Source: Clostridiales bacterium (lineage in GTDB: Bacteria; Bacillota; Clostridia; Saccharofermentanales; Saccharofermentanaceae). From it: a DNA stretch of 64,000 nucleotides. The notes beneath the pieces were generated by a model. That model was given only the letters and a program-made list of their open reading frames with translations, did no database searches and was not told the origin of the DNA. The stretch spans positions 1 through 64,000 of the forward strand of contig JAFRST010000047.1 of the NCBI GenBank assembly GCA_017427465.1, written 5' to 3'. Both the position numbers and the translations under genes were made by a program. Position 1 is the stretch's first letter, and each line of letters begins with the position of its first letter. This document shows, in pieces, positions 10,969 through 18,893 of this stretch.

Positions 10969-11853
10969 ATGGATCTACGTCAAATACGTTATTTCTTAAC
11001 CGTCGCAGAAGAACGTAACATTACGCGTGCAGCAGAGCGACTGCACTTATCCCAGCCCCCGCTCTCCCGTGCCCTCATGGAATTGGAAGAAGAATTAGGC
11101 TGCACCCTGATCATCAGAGGCAAGCGTCACGTCACACTCACACCCGAAGGCCTGGCCCTCAAGCGCCGCGGCGAACAGATCTTAGCTCTTGCCGACATCG
11201 CGAAAACAGAGATAACCGACGTTAAGAAGGGCCTAAGCGGCACTCTTTACCTGGGCCACGTTGACAGTAACGGACCTTCGCTCGCAGCAGAATGGATCTC
11301 TTCTTTTAAAAAGGAATATCCAAATGTTACCTATAACCTCTGGTGCGGCACCGTGGACGACCTGACCTACAGAATGAAGTCCGGCCTTCTTGAGCTTGCC
11401 ATCACCATGACTCCCCTTAACACCGAGCAGCTTGACGGCATCACCGTTTACAGCGACACATGGGCTGCGATCATTCCCGGCTCACACCCTTTGGCCAAGA
11501 GCAAGAAGAAAACCGTATCGCTTAACGACATTGTTGATACTGACCTCATCATCTCATCACGTCACTCAAGAGAAGAAGAGATAAGGTCCTGGTTCGAGCC
11601 CACGGGCAAGGAGCCTCACTTTATCGTTAAAACCGCCCATTCTTCCAACGCATCCAAGCTCGTTGACCAAAACATCGGTATCGCCATCTTCCCGGCTTCG
11701 GTCGCCAAGAACATCTCTGCCGATTCCGACGTTGTGGTAAAGACGATCACCCCTGCCGTCAACGTCGACTACATCCTCTCATGGGATAAGGAGAAGATCC
11801 CGAGCGCGCTGGCAATGAAGTTCATAGAGCACGTAAGGAATCTGTATTCGTAA
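10969..11853 (+). CDS. LysR-type transcriptional regulator, GltC-like position
   Basis: A 294-residue protein of normal LysR length. Residues 1-60 (MDLRQIRYFLTVAEERNITRAAERLHLSQPPLSRALMELEE, in two parts) form the winged helix-turn-helix; residues ~88-290 form the two-lobed effector domain, with GTLYLGHVDSNGP at its start. GAGGAGG lies 7 nt before the ATG. It is transcribed away from gltB, so the most economical reading is a regulator of the gltB-gltD-glnA genes responding to a nitrogen or carbon metabolite such as 2-oxoglutarate or glutamate. That target is inferred from gene order; the sequence itself does not give the effector. Confidence 0.85.
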   Translation: MDLRQIRYFLTVAEERNITRAAERLHLSQPPLSRALMELEEELGCTLIIRGKRHVTLTPEGLALKRRGEQILALADIAKTEITDVKKGLSGTLYLGHVDSNGPSLAAEWISSFKKEYPNVTYNLWCGTVDDLTYRMKSGLLELAITMTPLNTEQLDGITVYSDTWAAIIPGSHPLAKSKKKTVSLNDIVDTDLIISSRHSREEEIRSWFEPTGKEPHFIVKTAHSSNASKLVDQNIGIAIFPASVAKNISADSDVVVKTITPAVNVDYILSWDKEKIPSALAMKFIEHVRNLYS

Positions 11854-11873
11854 TATACCGGCAAATATTTAAC

Positions 11874-11920
11874 ACCAAAAGCAAACCCCAAAGCTGTCCT
11901 AAGCTTCGGGGTTTTGCTTC
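11874..11920. terminator. Bidirectional terminator between lysR and trpG
   Basis: Arms centred on CCCCAAAGCT and AGCTTCGGGG are flanked by A-rich and T-rich sequence on both sides (AAAAGC left, GTTTTGCTT right), so it can stop transcription of both converging genes. Confidence 0.8.
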
Positions 11921-11949
11921 TTAAGGGGAACGGTTATTACTTGAGATTA

Positions 11950-12516
11950 TCAACAATTGGAAAGGAAGTTCTCCAGCATCTTCTTGCCCTCTGGAGTCAG
12001 GATCGACTCGGGGTGGAACTGGACACCGTAGATCGGATAGTCACGGTGCTGGACTGCCATGACCTCGCCGTCATCAGCAACAGCTGTGATCTGCAGGCAC
12101 TCGGGGATCGTGTCGCGGTCAGCTGCAAGTGAGTGATAGCGTGCTACTTTGGTGTGCTCGCCAATCCCTCTGAACAGCGGGCAGTATGCATAGAGACCTA
12201 CGTCGGACTGCTTGCCGTGCATAAGGTGCTCAGCGTAAGTAATCGTAGCACCATATGCCTTGCAGATAGCCTGGTGGCCTAAGCAGACACCGAGCATAGG
12301 GATGTCGTGGATGGAAGCTGCTACATCGCAGATAACGCCTGCGTCTTCAGGACGGCCGGGGCCGGGAGACAAAATAATGCGGTCAGGCGCAAGTTGGCGG
12401 ATCTCATCTACTGTCATCTCATCGTTTCTGATGACTTTGATATCGGGATTGATCTCACCTATCAGCTGATAAAGGTTATATGAGAAGCTGTCGTAGTTAT
12501 CGATAAGAAGTATCAT
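11950..12516 (-). CDS. trpG: Anthranilate synthase component II (glutamine amidotransferase)
   Basis: Supplies ammonia from glutamine to component I for anthranilate formation in tryptophan synthesis. Class I amidotransferase signatures are visible: IDNYDSFSYNL at the start, SPGPGRPEDAG for the oxyanion strand, LGVCLGHQAI with the Cys nucleophile, and GVQFHPES with the His-Glu pair. The ATG at 12516 overlaps the trpE stop as TGATG, with AGGAGGT a few bases upstream; a GTG one codon earlier is possible. PabA is the alternative for this family, but the T-box in front of the operon favours a tryptophan role. 188 residues, full length. Confidence 0.93.
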   Translation of the reverse strand: MILLIDNYDSFSYNLYQLIGEINPDIKVIRNDEMTVDEIRQLAPDRIILSPGPGRPEDAGVICDVAASIHDIPMLGVCLGHQAICKAYGATITYAEHLMHGKQSDVGLYAYCPLFRGIGEHTKVARYHSLAADRDTIPECLQITAVADDGEVMAVQHRDYPIYGVQFHPESILTPEGKKMLENFLSNC

Positions 12517-13979
12517 CACTCCACCTCCTGCGCGAGATTAAGAGAAGATATTACGGCCTTTGCTTTGTTAAGGCACTCTTCGAATTCCTTCTCGGGTACG
12601 GAATCTGCCACAAGACCTGCTCCGCTTCTGACGAAGACCTTGCCGTTCTTCTTATATGCGATGCGGATGGCGATGCATGTGTCCATGTTGCCGGTAAAGT
12701 CGATATAACCGATCGCTCCGCCGTAGATGCCGCGCTTGTTGTTCTCGAGTTCGCCGATAAGCTGGCATGCGCGGATCTTGGGTGCTCCGGATAGAGTTCC
12801 TGCAGGCAGCACCGCTTCGATGGCATCAAGCGCATCGTAGCCTTCGGCGATCTGGCCGCGTACAGTCGAACCGATGTGCATGACATGAGAATAACGTTCA
12901 ATGCTTCTTAATTTCTCAACTTCGACCGTGCCGAATTTGCTTATCTTGCCCAGGTCATTACGGCCGAGGTCTACGAGCATGTTGTGCTCTGCAAGTTCTT
13001 TCTCGTCAGCCAAAAGCTCTGCTTCGAGCGCGAGGTCCTCTTCTTCTGTCTTTCCTCTGGGCCTTGTGCCCGCGAGAGGGAAGGTGTGAAGGATGCCGTC
13101 TTCAAGCTTGACCAGCGTCTCTGGTGAAGCGCCTGCGACCTCGACGTCAGTACCTGCAAAGTAGAACATATAAGGTGACGGATTGACTGTTCTTAATATC
13201 CTGTAAGTATTCAGAAGACTTCCTTCAAACGGAGCCGAGAGTCTGTTGGATAAGACGATCTGGAAGATGTCACCCTCGTGGATATAGCTCTTGGCCTTCT
13301 CGACCATTGCGCAGTACTCTTCCTTGGAGAACAGCGGTGTGACCTCACCAAGGAGCCTGCCCTCGGGCTCTTCGCTTTTCGCGCCGTTCTTAAGAATATC
13401 TATGAGCTCCTTAAGCTCTTCTACCGCTTCGGCGTAGCCTGCATCAATATCTTCCAGGGACATATTGGTGATGAGGATCAGCTTCTGCCTTACGTGATCG
13501 AATGCTATGACCTTGTCAAAAAGCATAAGGTCAACGTCTTTGAAATTCTCGGTATCTGTGACATCACACTTTGCAGTCGGCTCGACGTAGGTCAGATAAT
13601 CGTATGAAAAGTATCCTACGAGTCCGCCCGTAAATGACGGCAGGTAAGGAAGTCTCGGGCTCTTAAAGCCGGATAAGATCTCTCTTATTATTTTCGAAGG
13701 ATTGTCAGTCTTCTCGGTCTTGTTGCCATAGGTGATCTCACCGTCGATGCATGTGATCTCAAGCTTGGGGTCAAAGCCTAAGAAAGTATATCTTCCCCAC
13801 TTCTCATCAGACTGGGCTGACTCGAGCATATACGCGTGGGTAGATGCGTTCTTCAGGATACGGATCGTCTCGATGGGAGTCGTAAAGTCAGATAAGATCT
13901 CACAGCTTACAGGCACGACATCGTACTTGCCTGTCTTAGCCAGCTCTCTGACTTCTTCGATTGACGGCACTACTTTCAT
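12516..13979 (-). CDS. trpE: Anthranilate synthase component I
   Basis: Converts chorismate and ammonia to anthranilate, the first committed step to tryptophan. The 487-residue protein has the N-terminal region with AYMLESAQSDEKWGRYTFLG, corresponding to the LLES segment that binds inhibitory tryptophan, and the chorismate-binding domain with EGDIFQIVLSNR, FPLAGTRPRG, DLGRNDLGKI and GTLSGAPKIRA. It overlaps trpG by one base and is preceded by a T-box leader. The rest of the trp pathway is not in this window, so the two-gene unit is detached from trpDCFBA here. PabB is a less likely alternative. Confidence 0.93.
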   Translation of the reverse strand: MKVVPSIEEVRELAKTGKYDVVPVSCEILSDFTTPIETIRILKNASTHAYMLESAQSDEKWGRYTFLGFDPKLEITCIDGEITYGNKTEKTDNPSKIIREILSGFKSPRLPYLPSFTGGLVGYFSYDYLTYVEPTAKCDVTDTENFKDVDLMLFDKVIAFDHVRQKLILITNMSLEDIDAGYAEAVEELKELIDILKNGAKSEEPEGRLLGEVTPLFSKEEYCAMVEKAKSYIHEGDIFQIVLSNRLSAPFEGSLLNTYRILRTVNPSPYMFYFAGTDVEVAGASPETLVKLEDGILHTFPLAGTRPRGKTEEEDLALEAELLADEKELAEHNMLVDLGRNDLGKISKFGTVEVEKLRSIERYSHVMHIGSTVRGQIAEGYDALDAIEAVLPAGTLSGAPKIRACQLIGELENNKRGIYGGAIGYIDFTGNMDTCIAIRIAYKKNGKVFVRSGAGLVADSVPEKEFEECLNKAKAVISSLNLAQEVE

Positions 13980-13990
13980 AAGTTCACCTC

Positions 13991-14305
13991 CGTTTTCTTG
14001 TCTGACGGAGGCAATAAAAAAGCCCCCGACAAAAGACCTCTTAGTCTTAAGTCAAGGACGAATAGTACTTATCCGCGGTGCCACCTTGATTCACGATGTG
14101 ACTCGTGCGCTTTAGCAAGATACCAACATATCTCCGGCAACTTACGCATGCCTTACGTCGCAACATACTTAGGGATTACCCTTTCCTTCGCGCCCTCAGG
14201 AGTCCATTCACTTAAGGTCCTTGCTGTCCGGATCACACCACCCCGGGCTCTCTTTGAACGGTTTCCTTGAAGTTACTCACTCTCCGTCAACGGTTTGATT
14301 GAATT
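13991..14305 (-). ncRNA. T-box leader, probably tryptophan-specific
   Basis: On the minus strand the hallmark T-box AGGTGGCACCGCGG lies at 14073-14086. Upstream are a stem I region with GGTGTGA and a likely specifier segment GAATGGACTCC; UGG within it would read as a Trp codon. Downstream, just before trpE, lies a GC-rich element (GTCGGGGGC) followed by TTTTTT, the expected terminator that competes with the antiterminator. Uncharged tRNA would stabilise antitermination and turn on trpE-trpG. The T-box itself is certain from sequence; the specifier assignment is inferred from the sequence and the downstream genes. Confidence 0.9.
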
Positions 14306-14311
14306 GAGATA

Positions 14312-14340
14312 AAAATACTACACGATCGGTAGGTTGTCAA
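14312..14340 (-). promoter_or_regulatory. Promoter of the T-box/trpE transcript
   Basis: Minus strand TTGACA (14335-14340), 17 bp, TATTTT (14312-14317). It begins right where the T-box leader should start. Confidence 0.65.
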
Positions 14341-14342
14341 AT

Positions 14343-14372
14343 AAATGGCCGGCATATTAAAGCCGGCCACCA
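14343..14372 (-). terminator. Terminator of the 14.4-15.3 kb lipoprotein gene
   Basis: TGGCCGGC (14346-14353) pairs perfectly with GCCGGCCA (14362-14369) across an 8-nt loop and is followed on the minus strand by TTTATTTG, which runs straight into the -35 of the trpE promoter. Confidence 0.85.
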
Positions 14373-14398
14373 TAAACTTCATTTCTTCGGGATATGAC

Positions 14399-15316
14399 TT
14401 AAGGAACCCAAGTCATGTAGAAATATCTGAGCTCACCCTTTACAAAATCGAACTGATAACTGCTTCCGCCCAAATAGATCTCAGATTCGATGGAATACTT
14501 GAGAGTATCGGAATAGTAGTCGCTGTCAGTATCTTCGTAATGATAGATGTCGTTGTTCGGCTCGCCGGCATTAGCCTTAAGCTCATCCATAGTGAGAGTG
14601 AGGGGGAAGTTGAGTTCGAAGATATTCTGCTCGATATCGCTTACGGGAACATAGAGCTCATTGATGATGCACTCGCTCATCGGCTTGGGTGAATCGGTAT
14701 CGTTCAATACATAGATCATGACCGAGTAGTAATCAGCAAGGTTGATCCTGAATCCGCCGCCCTGGTACTTGGCTTCAAGCTCTGTGGAAGCTTCATCGAT
14801 ATCGCTCTTCTCAAAAGGAACACCTGCGTCGATCATGTCCTGAAGAGTAGACTTTCCCAATGTGTACTTCTTACCGCTGATGTAGAAGCTCATGTCATCG
14901 AAATTAACGATCGAGCCATTGATCTCAGCAGGCTTCTTGGCTGTTGTCTCAGTTGTGCCTTCAGTTGTCGTGGGGGCAGGTTCGGAAGTTTCCTCTGTTG
15001 TGGTAACTGTTACTTCAGATTCTTCAGGCTCGAGCTCTTCATCGTCGAACTCGTATTTGTCGGGATTCTTAGCATTCCATGTGACTGTTACCTCAAGTGT
15101 CTCATCCTTGGAGATGAATACCCACTCAGCCTCGGATCCGTCCTTGGATACTTCTGAAGAATCGAGCTTGAACTTCATGTCGTACTCTTCTTCTACAGCC
15201 TTCTTAACTTCTTTGTCAGCCGGCACTTCAACCTTCTTAAGGTTACAAGCCGTCATTCCGATCATCATCGCAAAGCTGATAATGACTGCCAAAACTTTTC
15301 TCATTGTTTTTTCCAT
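14399..15316 (-). CDS. Lipoprotein with the shared ~65-residue module and a C-terminal domain
   Basis: Residues 1-24 are a lipoprotein signal (MRKVLAVIISFAMMIG, then MTAC with Cys24). Residues ~29-95 hold the module found once or twice in each of the next two genes: xxVKKAVEEEYDMKF, then SEAEWVFISKDETLEVTVTW, ending NPDKYEFDDEEL. A Glu/Thr-rich linker (~100-130) leads to a ~170-residue domain (SIVNFDDMSFYISGKKYTLG...) rich in beta strands; this C-terminal part was not recognised. Extracellular, membrane-tethered. It is last of three adjacent lipoprotein genes and has its own terminator. Start at 15316 has AAAGGAT upstream; 15304 is possible. Function unknown. Confidence 0.85.
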   Translation of the reverse strand: MEKTMRKVLAVIISFAMMIGMTACNLKKVEVPADKEVKKAVEEEYDMKFKLDSSEVSKDGSEAEWVFISKDETLEVTVTWNAKNPDKYEFDDEELEPEESEVTVTTTEETSEPAPTTTEGTTETTAKKPAEINGSIVNFDDMSFYISGKKYTLGKSTLQDMIDAGVPFEKSDIDEASTELEAKYQGGGFRINLADYYSVMIYVLNDTDSPKPMSECIINELYVPVSDIEQNIFELNFPLTLTMDELKANAGEPNNDIYHYEDTDSDYYSDTLKYSIESEIYLGGSSYQFDFVKGELRYFYMTWVP

Positions 15317-15363
15317 CCTTATCCTTTCTATTTATTCTTTTAAAGAACTACAGATTTATATTC

Positions 15364-17010
15364 CTAAAAATCATAACTGTCAACATTATCCTTAAACTGC
15401 CTGATGGCGTCATCTCTGCTGATATTGCCATTGGCATACTGTTTTACCGCTTCATAATAAAAGTCGTAGATTTCTATATCGTGCTCGTACATGTTATTGC
15501 CGGACGTATATCTGTTGCAGTCACTATACTTTTTGAAAATATCCTGGCCTCCGCAAAAACCGCATTCATAGCGCGATTCAGCCATGACAGTATTTGAAAC
15601 GACCGATTCATAAGAGCCATAACCCAGCTTGTCATTAGCCAGAAGATACTGCAGTCCGTTCTCGGACGTATCGAGCGTGAACCATGTGATAAGTTCTGCT
15701 ACGCCTTCCTTCTGTTTTGTGTTCTTATTGGCAAGGATCCAGCTGCCGCCCCAGAAAAATCCTACGGGAGGCAAACAGACTCTCCAGTCACCGTAAGTTC
15801 CTTCGCCGGCTCTGGTACCGCCGCAGTTACCCATCATTACCCAGTTGATGAGCCATGTAGATCCGAAGTAGCAGAATACTTGAGAATTCTGCATGTCTTT
15901 ATACCAGCTTTCCGTCCATGAAACGGCCCCATCGGTATAACCTTCATCGATCAAAGTTTTCGCCAGATCGAAAAATTCTTCCCTCTCAGGAGAAACAACG
16001 AGATTACTGTCTGAATCAAGCCACGGAGATGAAGTATTCGTATTACAGACTTCACAAAGGTCATCCAAACCTGCAACTATCGAATAACCTTTGCTCTTAA
16101 GCACTTTTGCAGCATCCAGGAAATTATCCCATTTGCCCGTACCTGCGCCCATGATCTTCTCGATCTCATCAGGATCATCTGTTCCGAATACTTCCCTTGC
16201 GATGGAAGCCCTGTAGATCATAGCGCCGCTTGTAGACTGATAACCGAGTGCAACGACTTCACCTGTTTTGCGGGTGCCGACATTGACTACATAATCGGCA
16301 ATATCGGCTTTCTCGATCATATTATCAATATCAATGCCCAGATCCCAGTATGATGCTGCGCAACGGGCCATATCGCCCTTTGTATATTCAGCTGCATAGG
16401 GAGAATCCACCAGATATATATCCGGAGCTTTGTTCTCGCCTGTCAGAAGAGCCTTGCTGAGGACTGTCTGATACGTTCCGCTGTCAGCCGGAATGATAAC
16501 AACCTCAACCTTATACTTTTTACCGAAAGCCGGATTCTTGTCCATGTAGACCCCGATCATCTCGGGAACTTCTGAAGTATAAGAAAAGACTCTGATCGTC
16601 TCGCTGCCCTGTCCGTATGAATACTGATTATCCGGGAAATCCAAAGAGCCTGATGCAACATCGAAATCTGACAATCCCCTGTCGGAATAATCGAGCTCGT
16701 CAGGATCATTTGTATTCCAGGTAACTGTAACTTCTAAAGTTCCGTCCCTGGAGACCAATACCCATTCAGCTTCATTTCCGTCTGTGGAGACACTCATCCG
16801 GACAATATAGAAAATCGTATTGTACCGTTGCTCGGTTGCTATGCGGATCTCTTTGTCTGACGGCACTTTTGCAAGCAGATCGTCTGTTGCTTCTGCTGAT
16901 GTTTGCGATTCCAAGTCAACCGGCACTTGCTTCTTCAGAAAATCGCAGGCAGTGACTCCTAATATCAGGGAAAAACCGACCAGTAAAGCCAATATCTTTT
17001 TCACTGCCAT
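15364..17010 (-). CDS. Lipoprotein: shared module fused to a family 1-type solute-binding domain
   Basis: 548 residues. Signal peptide with lipobox GVTAC (Cys22), then one copy of the module (~50-113; NEAEWVLVSRDGTLEVTVTW), then from ~120 a sugar-type extracellular solute-binding domain (IRVFSYTSEVPEMIGVYMDK, PPVGFFWGGSWILANKNT, ELITWFTLDTSENGLQYLL). AAAGGAGG precedes the ATG by 6 nt. It is closely related along its length to the next gene upstream. No ABC permease or ATPase genes lie nearby, so transport partners would have to be encoded elsewhere, or the protein may act as a surface binder or sensor. Ligand not deducible. Confidence 0.85.
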   Translation of the reverse strand: MAVKKILALLVGFSLILGVTACDFLKKQVPVDLESQTSAEATDDLLAKVPSDKEIRIATEQRYNTIFYIVRMSVSTDGNEAEWVLVSRDGTLEVTVTWNTNDPDELDYSDRGLSDFDVASGSLDFPDNQYSYGQGSETIRVFSYTSEVPEMIGVYMDKNPAFGKKYKVEVVIIPADSGTYQTVLSKALLTGENKAPDIYLVDSPYAAEYTKGDMARCAASYWDLGIDIDNMIEKADIADYVVNVGTRKTGEVVALGYQSTSGAMIYRASIAREVFGTDDPDEIEKIMGAGTGKWDNFLDAAKVLKSKGYSIVAGLDDLCEVCNTNTSSPWLDSDSNLVVSPEREEFFDLAKTLIDEGYTDGAVSWTESWYKDMQNSQVFCYFGSTWLINWVMMGNCGGTRAGEGTYGDWRVCLPPVGFFWGGSWILANKNTKQKEGVAELITWFTLDTSENGLQYLLANDKLGYGSYESVVSNTVMAESRYECGFCGGQDIFKKYSDCNRYTSGNNMYEHDIEIYDFYYEAVKQYANGNISRDDAIRQFKDNVDSYDF

Positions 17011-17025
17011 CTTATCCTCCTTTAG

Positions 17026-17061
17026 AAAAACGGCAAGGTGCGCTTATTACGTCACCTTGCC
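17026..17061 (-). terminator. Terminator between the two solute-binding lipoprotein genes
   Basis: GGCAAGGTG (17032-17040) pairs perfectly with CACCTTGCC (17053-17061); on the minus strand a TTTTT tract follows. It may make the upstream gene the more highly expressed one of the pair. Confidence 0.8.
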
Positions 17062-17087
17062 GCCTAAGCACCATCTATTAAAAACTG

Positions 17088-18854
17088 TCAGAGAGCAAAC
17101 GCGTCTGAGACGTTGTCCTTAAACATTTGAATCGCCGCGTCCTTATCAAGTTCGCCGTGAGCATACATGCTGGCTGCATCCTTGAAGAAGCCGTTGATGT
17201 CTTCATCGTACTGAGTCATAGCCTTACCTGTAGCGTTAGCGTTTCCGGCTATAAATTTGTCGAAAACATTCTGGCCGCCGCAGAAATCGAGTGTTCCGTC
17301 GGACTTACCCATAACTACTGCAGATGCAACTGTATCCTTAGCTCCGTTACCCATCTTGTCGTTAGCCCAGAGATACTGGAGACCTGTCTCAGAAGTATCA
17401 AGTGTGATCCACTCAATGAGCTCTGCTACGCCCTCTGCCTGATCTGTATCCTTGTTAGCAAGAACCCATGTGCCGCCCCAGAAGAAGCCGACAGGAGGTG
17501 TGCAAACTCTCCAGTCACCCCATGTATTACCGGCCTGACCGGCCATTACGTAGTTGATGAGCCATGCAGGTCCGAAGAAGCAGAATGTGTTAGCTTCTGC
17601 GCCGGCGCCCATCTCAGCATACCATGCTTCGTTCCAGGAACCTGTGTCCTTAGAAAGATCATCATCGATAAGTTTCTTGTAGATGTCGAAGTAAGCTTCT
17701 CTCTCAGGAGCGATAACAATATTATTGTTCTTGTCGAGCCAAGCCTTGGAAGCAGCCTTCTCGCATACGTTCCACATGTCGTCGCCACCGGCAACAACTT
17801 TGTAGCCCTTTGCTTTGAGCTGTGCTGCAGCGTCCCAGAACTTATCCCAGTTGCCGGAACCGGCACCGACGATCTTCTCGATCTCATCCGGATCATCTGT
17901 TCCGAAAACAGCCTTGGCGATCGAAGCTCTGTAGATCATAGCTCCGCCGGTAGCCTGGTATCCGAGTGCAACGACTTCACCGTCGCGTGAACCGATATCT
18001 ACTGTGTACTGAGCGATCTGAGCTGACTTGATCTTATTATCCACATCGATACCAAGATCCTTGTATGTAGCTGCGTATTCAGCCATATCACCCTGAGCAT
18101 ACTTGAGGACGAAAGCTGCTTCTGCTGTGTAAATATCAACGTCTGCGCCGCCTGCGAGTGCCTGGTCTATAGCCTGCTGATAAGCACCGCCGTCTGTAGC
18201 AACGATCGTGCACCTGACTGTGTACTTCTCACCGAACTCCGGATGGAGCTCGATGTACTTAGCTACCATGTTAGGGACCTCGTTCGTGAATGACCAGAGC
18301 TCAATGATCTCAGATCCGCGGCCATATGTAGGAATACCCGGATCTTCTTCAGAGGTCTCAGTAGGCTCAGTAGGCTTTGCGAGCACTCTGTCAGAGAACT
18401 TAAACTTATCGGGTTTCTTGGAGCTCCATGTAACTGTTACTTCAAGAGTCTCATCAATCGAAATGAATACCCACTCACCGGTTGTCTCATCATCATCTTC
18501 AGTGATGTTTTCGAATTCATATGTAAATGACATGCCGTATTCTTCTTCAACGGCGTTCTGAACGTCCCTTGTAGAAGGTACTACCGCAAGATCCTTGTCT
18601 TCGAATTCGAATTTATCCGGGTGCTTGGCCTCCCAGGTAACTGTTACCTCAAGAGTGCCATCCTTGGAAACGAATACCCATGTAGCCTTGGATTCGTCCT
18701 TCGCAACCTTCTCCGAGTCGAGCTTGAACTTCATATCGTACTCTTCCTGGACAGCTGCCTTGGCATCACTGCTGGAAGGTACTTCTCTTCTGTTGCATGC
18801 GACGAGCGAGAACAGAAGTGCAAAACATAAAACGAGTGCCAGTATTCTTTTCAT
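17088..18854 (-). CDS. Lipoprotein: two shared modules fused to a family 1-type solute-binding domain
   Basis: 588 residues. Signal peptide with lipobox SLVAC (Cys20). Two tandem modules follow at ~25-90 (SKATWVFVSKDGTLEVTVTW) and ~94-159 (TGEWVFISIDETLEVTVTW), a TEPTETSEEDP linker, then a solute-binding domain from ~178 (ELWSFTNEVPNMVAKYIELH; GWRVC-like GDWRVCTPPVGFFWGGTW near the hinge; EWITLDTSETGLQYLW). GGGAGG precedes the ATG. It is a paralogue of the gene at 15.4-17.0 kb with a duplicated module, which suggests recent local duplication. No permease genes are adjacent. Binding of a sugar or oligosaccharide is inferred from the domain family only. Confidence 0.87.
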   Translation of the reverse strand: MKRILALVLCFALLFSLVACNRREVPSSSDAKAAVQEEYDMKFKLDSEKVAKDESKATWVFVSKDGTLEVTVTWEAKHPDKFEFEDKDLAVVPSTRDVQNAVEEEYGMSFTYEFENITEDDDETTGEWVFISIDETLEVTVTWSSKKPDKFKFSDRVLAKPTEPTETSEEDPGIPTYGRGSEIIELWSFTNEVPNMVAKYIELHPEFGEKYTVRCTIVATDGGAYQQAIDQALAGGADVDIYTAEAAFVLKYAQGDMAEYAATYKDLGIDVDNKIKSAQIAQYTVDIGSRDGEVVALGYQATGGAMIYRASIAKAVFGTDDPDEIEKIVGAGSGNWDKFWDAAAQLKAKGYKVVAGGDDMWNVCEKAASKAWLDKNNNIVIAPEREAYFDIYKKLIDDDLSKDTGSWNEAWYAEMGAGAEANTFCFFGPAWLINYVMAGQAGNTWGDWRVCTPPVGFFWGGTWVLANKDTDQAEGVAELIEWITLDTSETGLQYLWANDKMGNGAKDTVASAVVMGKSDGTLDFCGGQNVFDKFIAGNANATGKAMTQYDEDINGFFKDAASMYAHGELDKDAAIQMFKDNVSDAFAL

Positions 18855-18893
18855 TGATATTTCCTCCCTATCAATAAATCTGAAAACTAAAAC

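Noticed and set aside
17127..17990. 287-residue plus-strand frame
   Set aside because: Entirely antisense to the solute-binding lipoprotein gene, which has signal peptide, domains and ribosome binding site.
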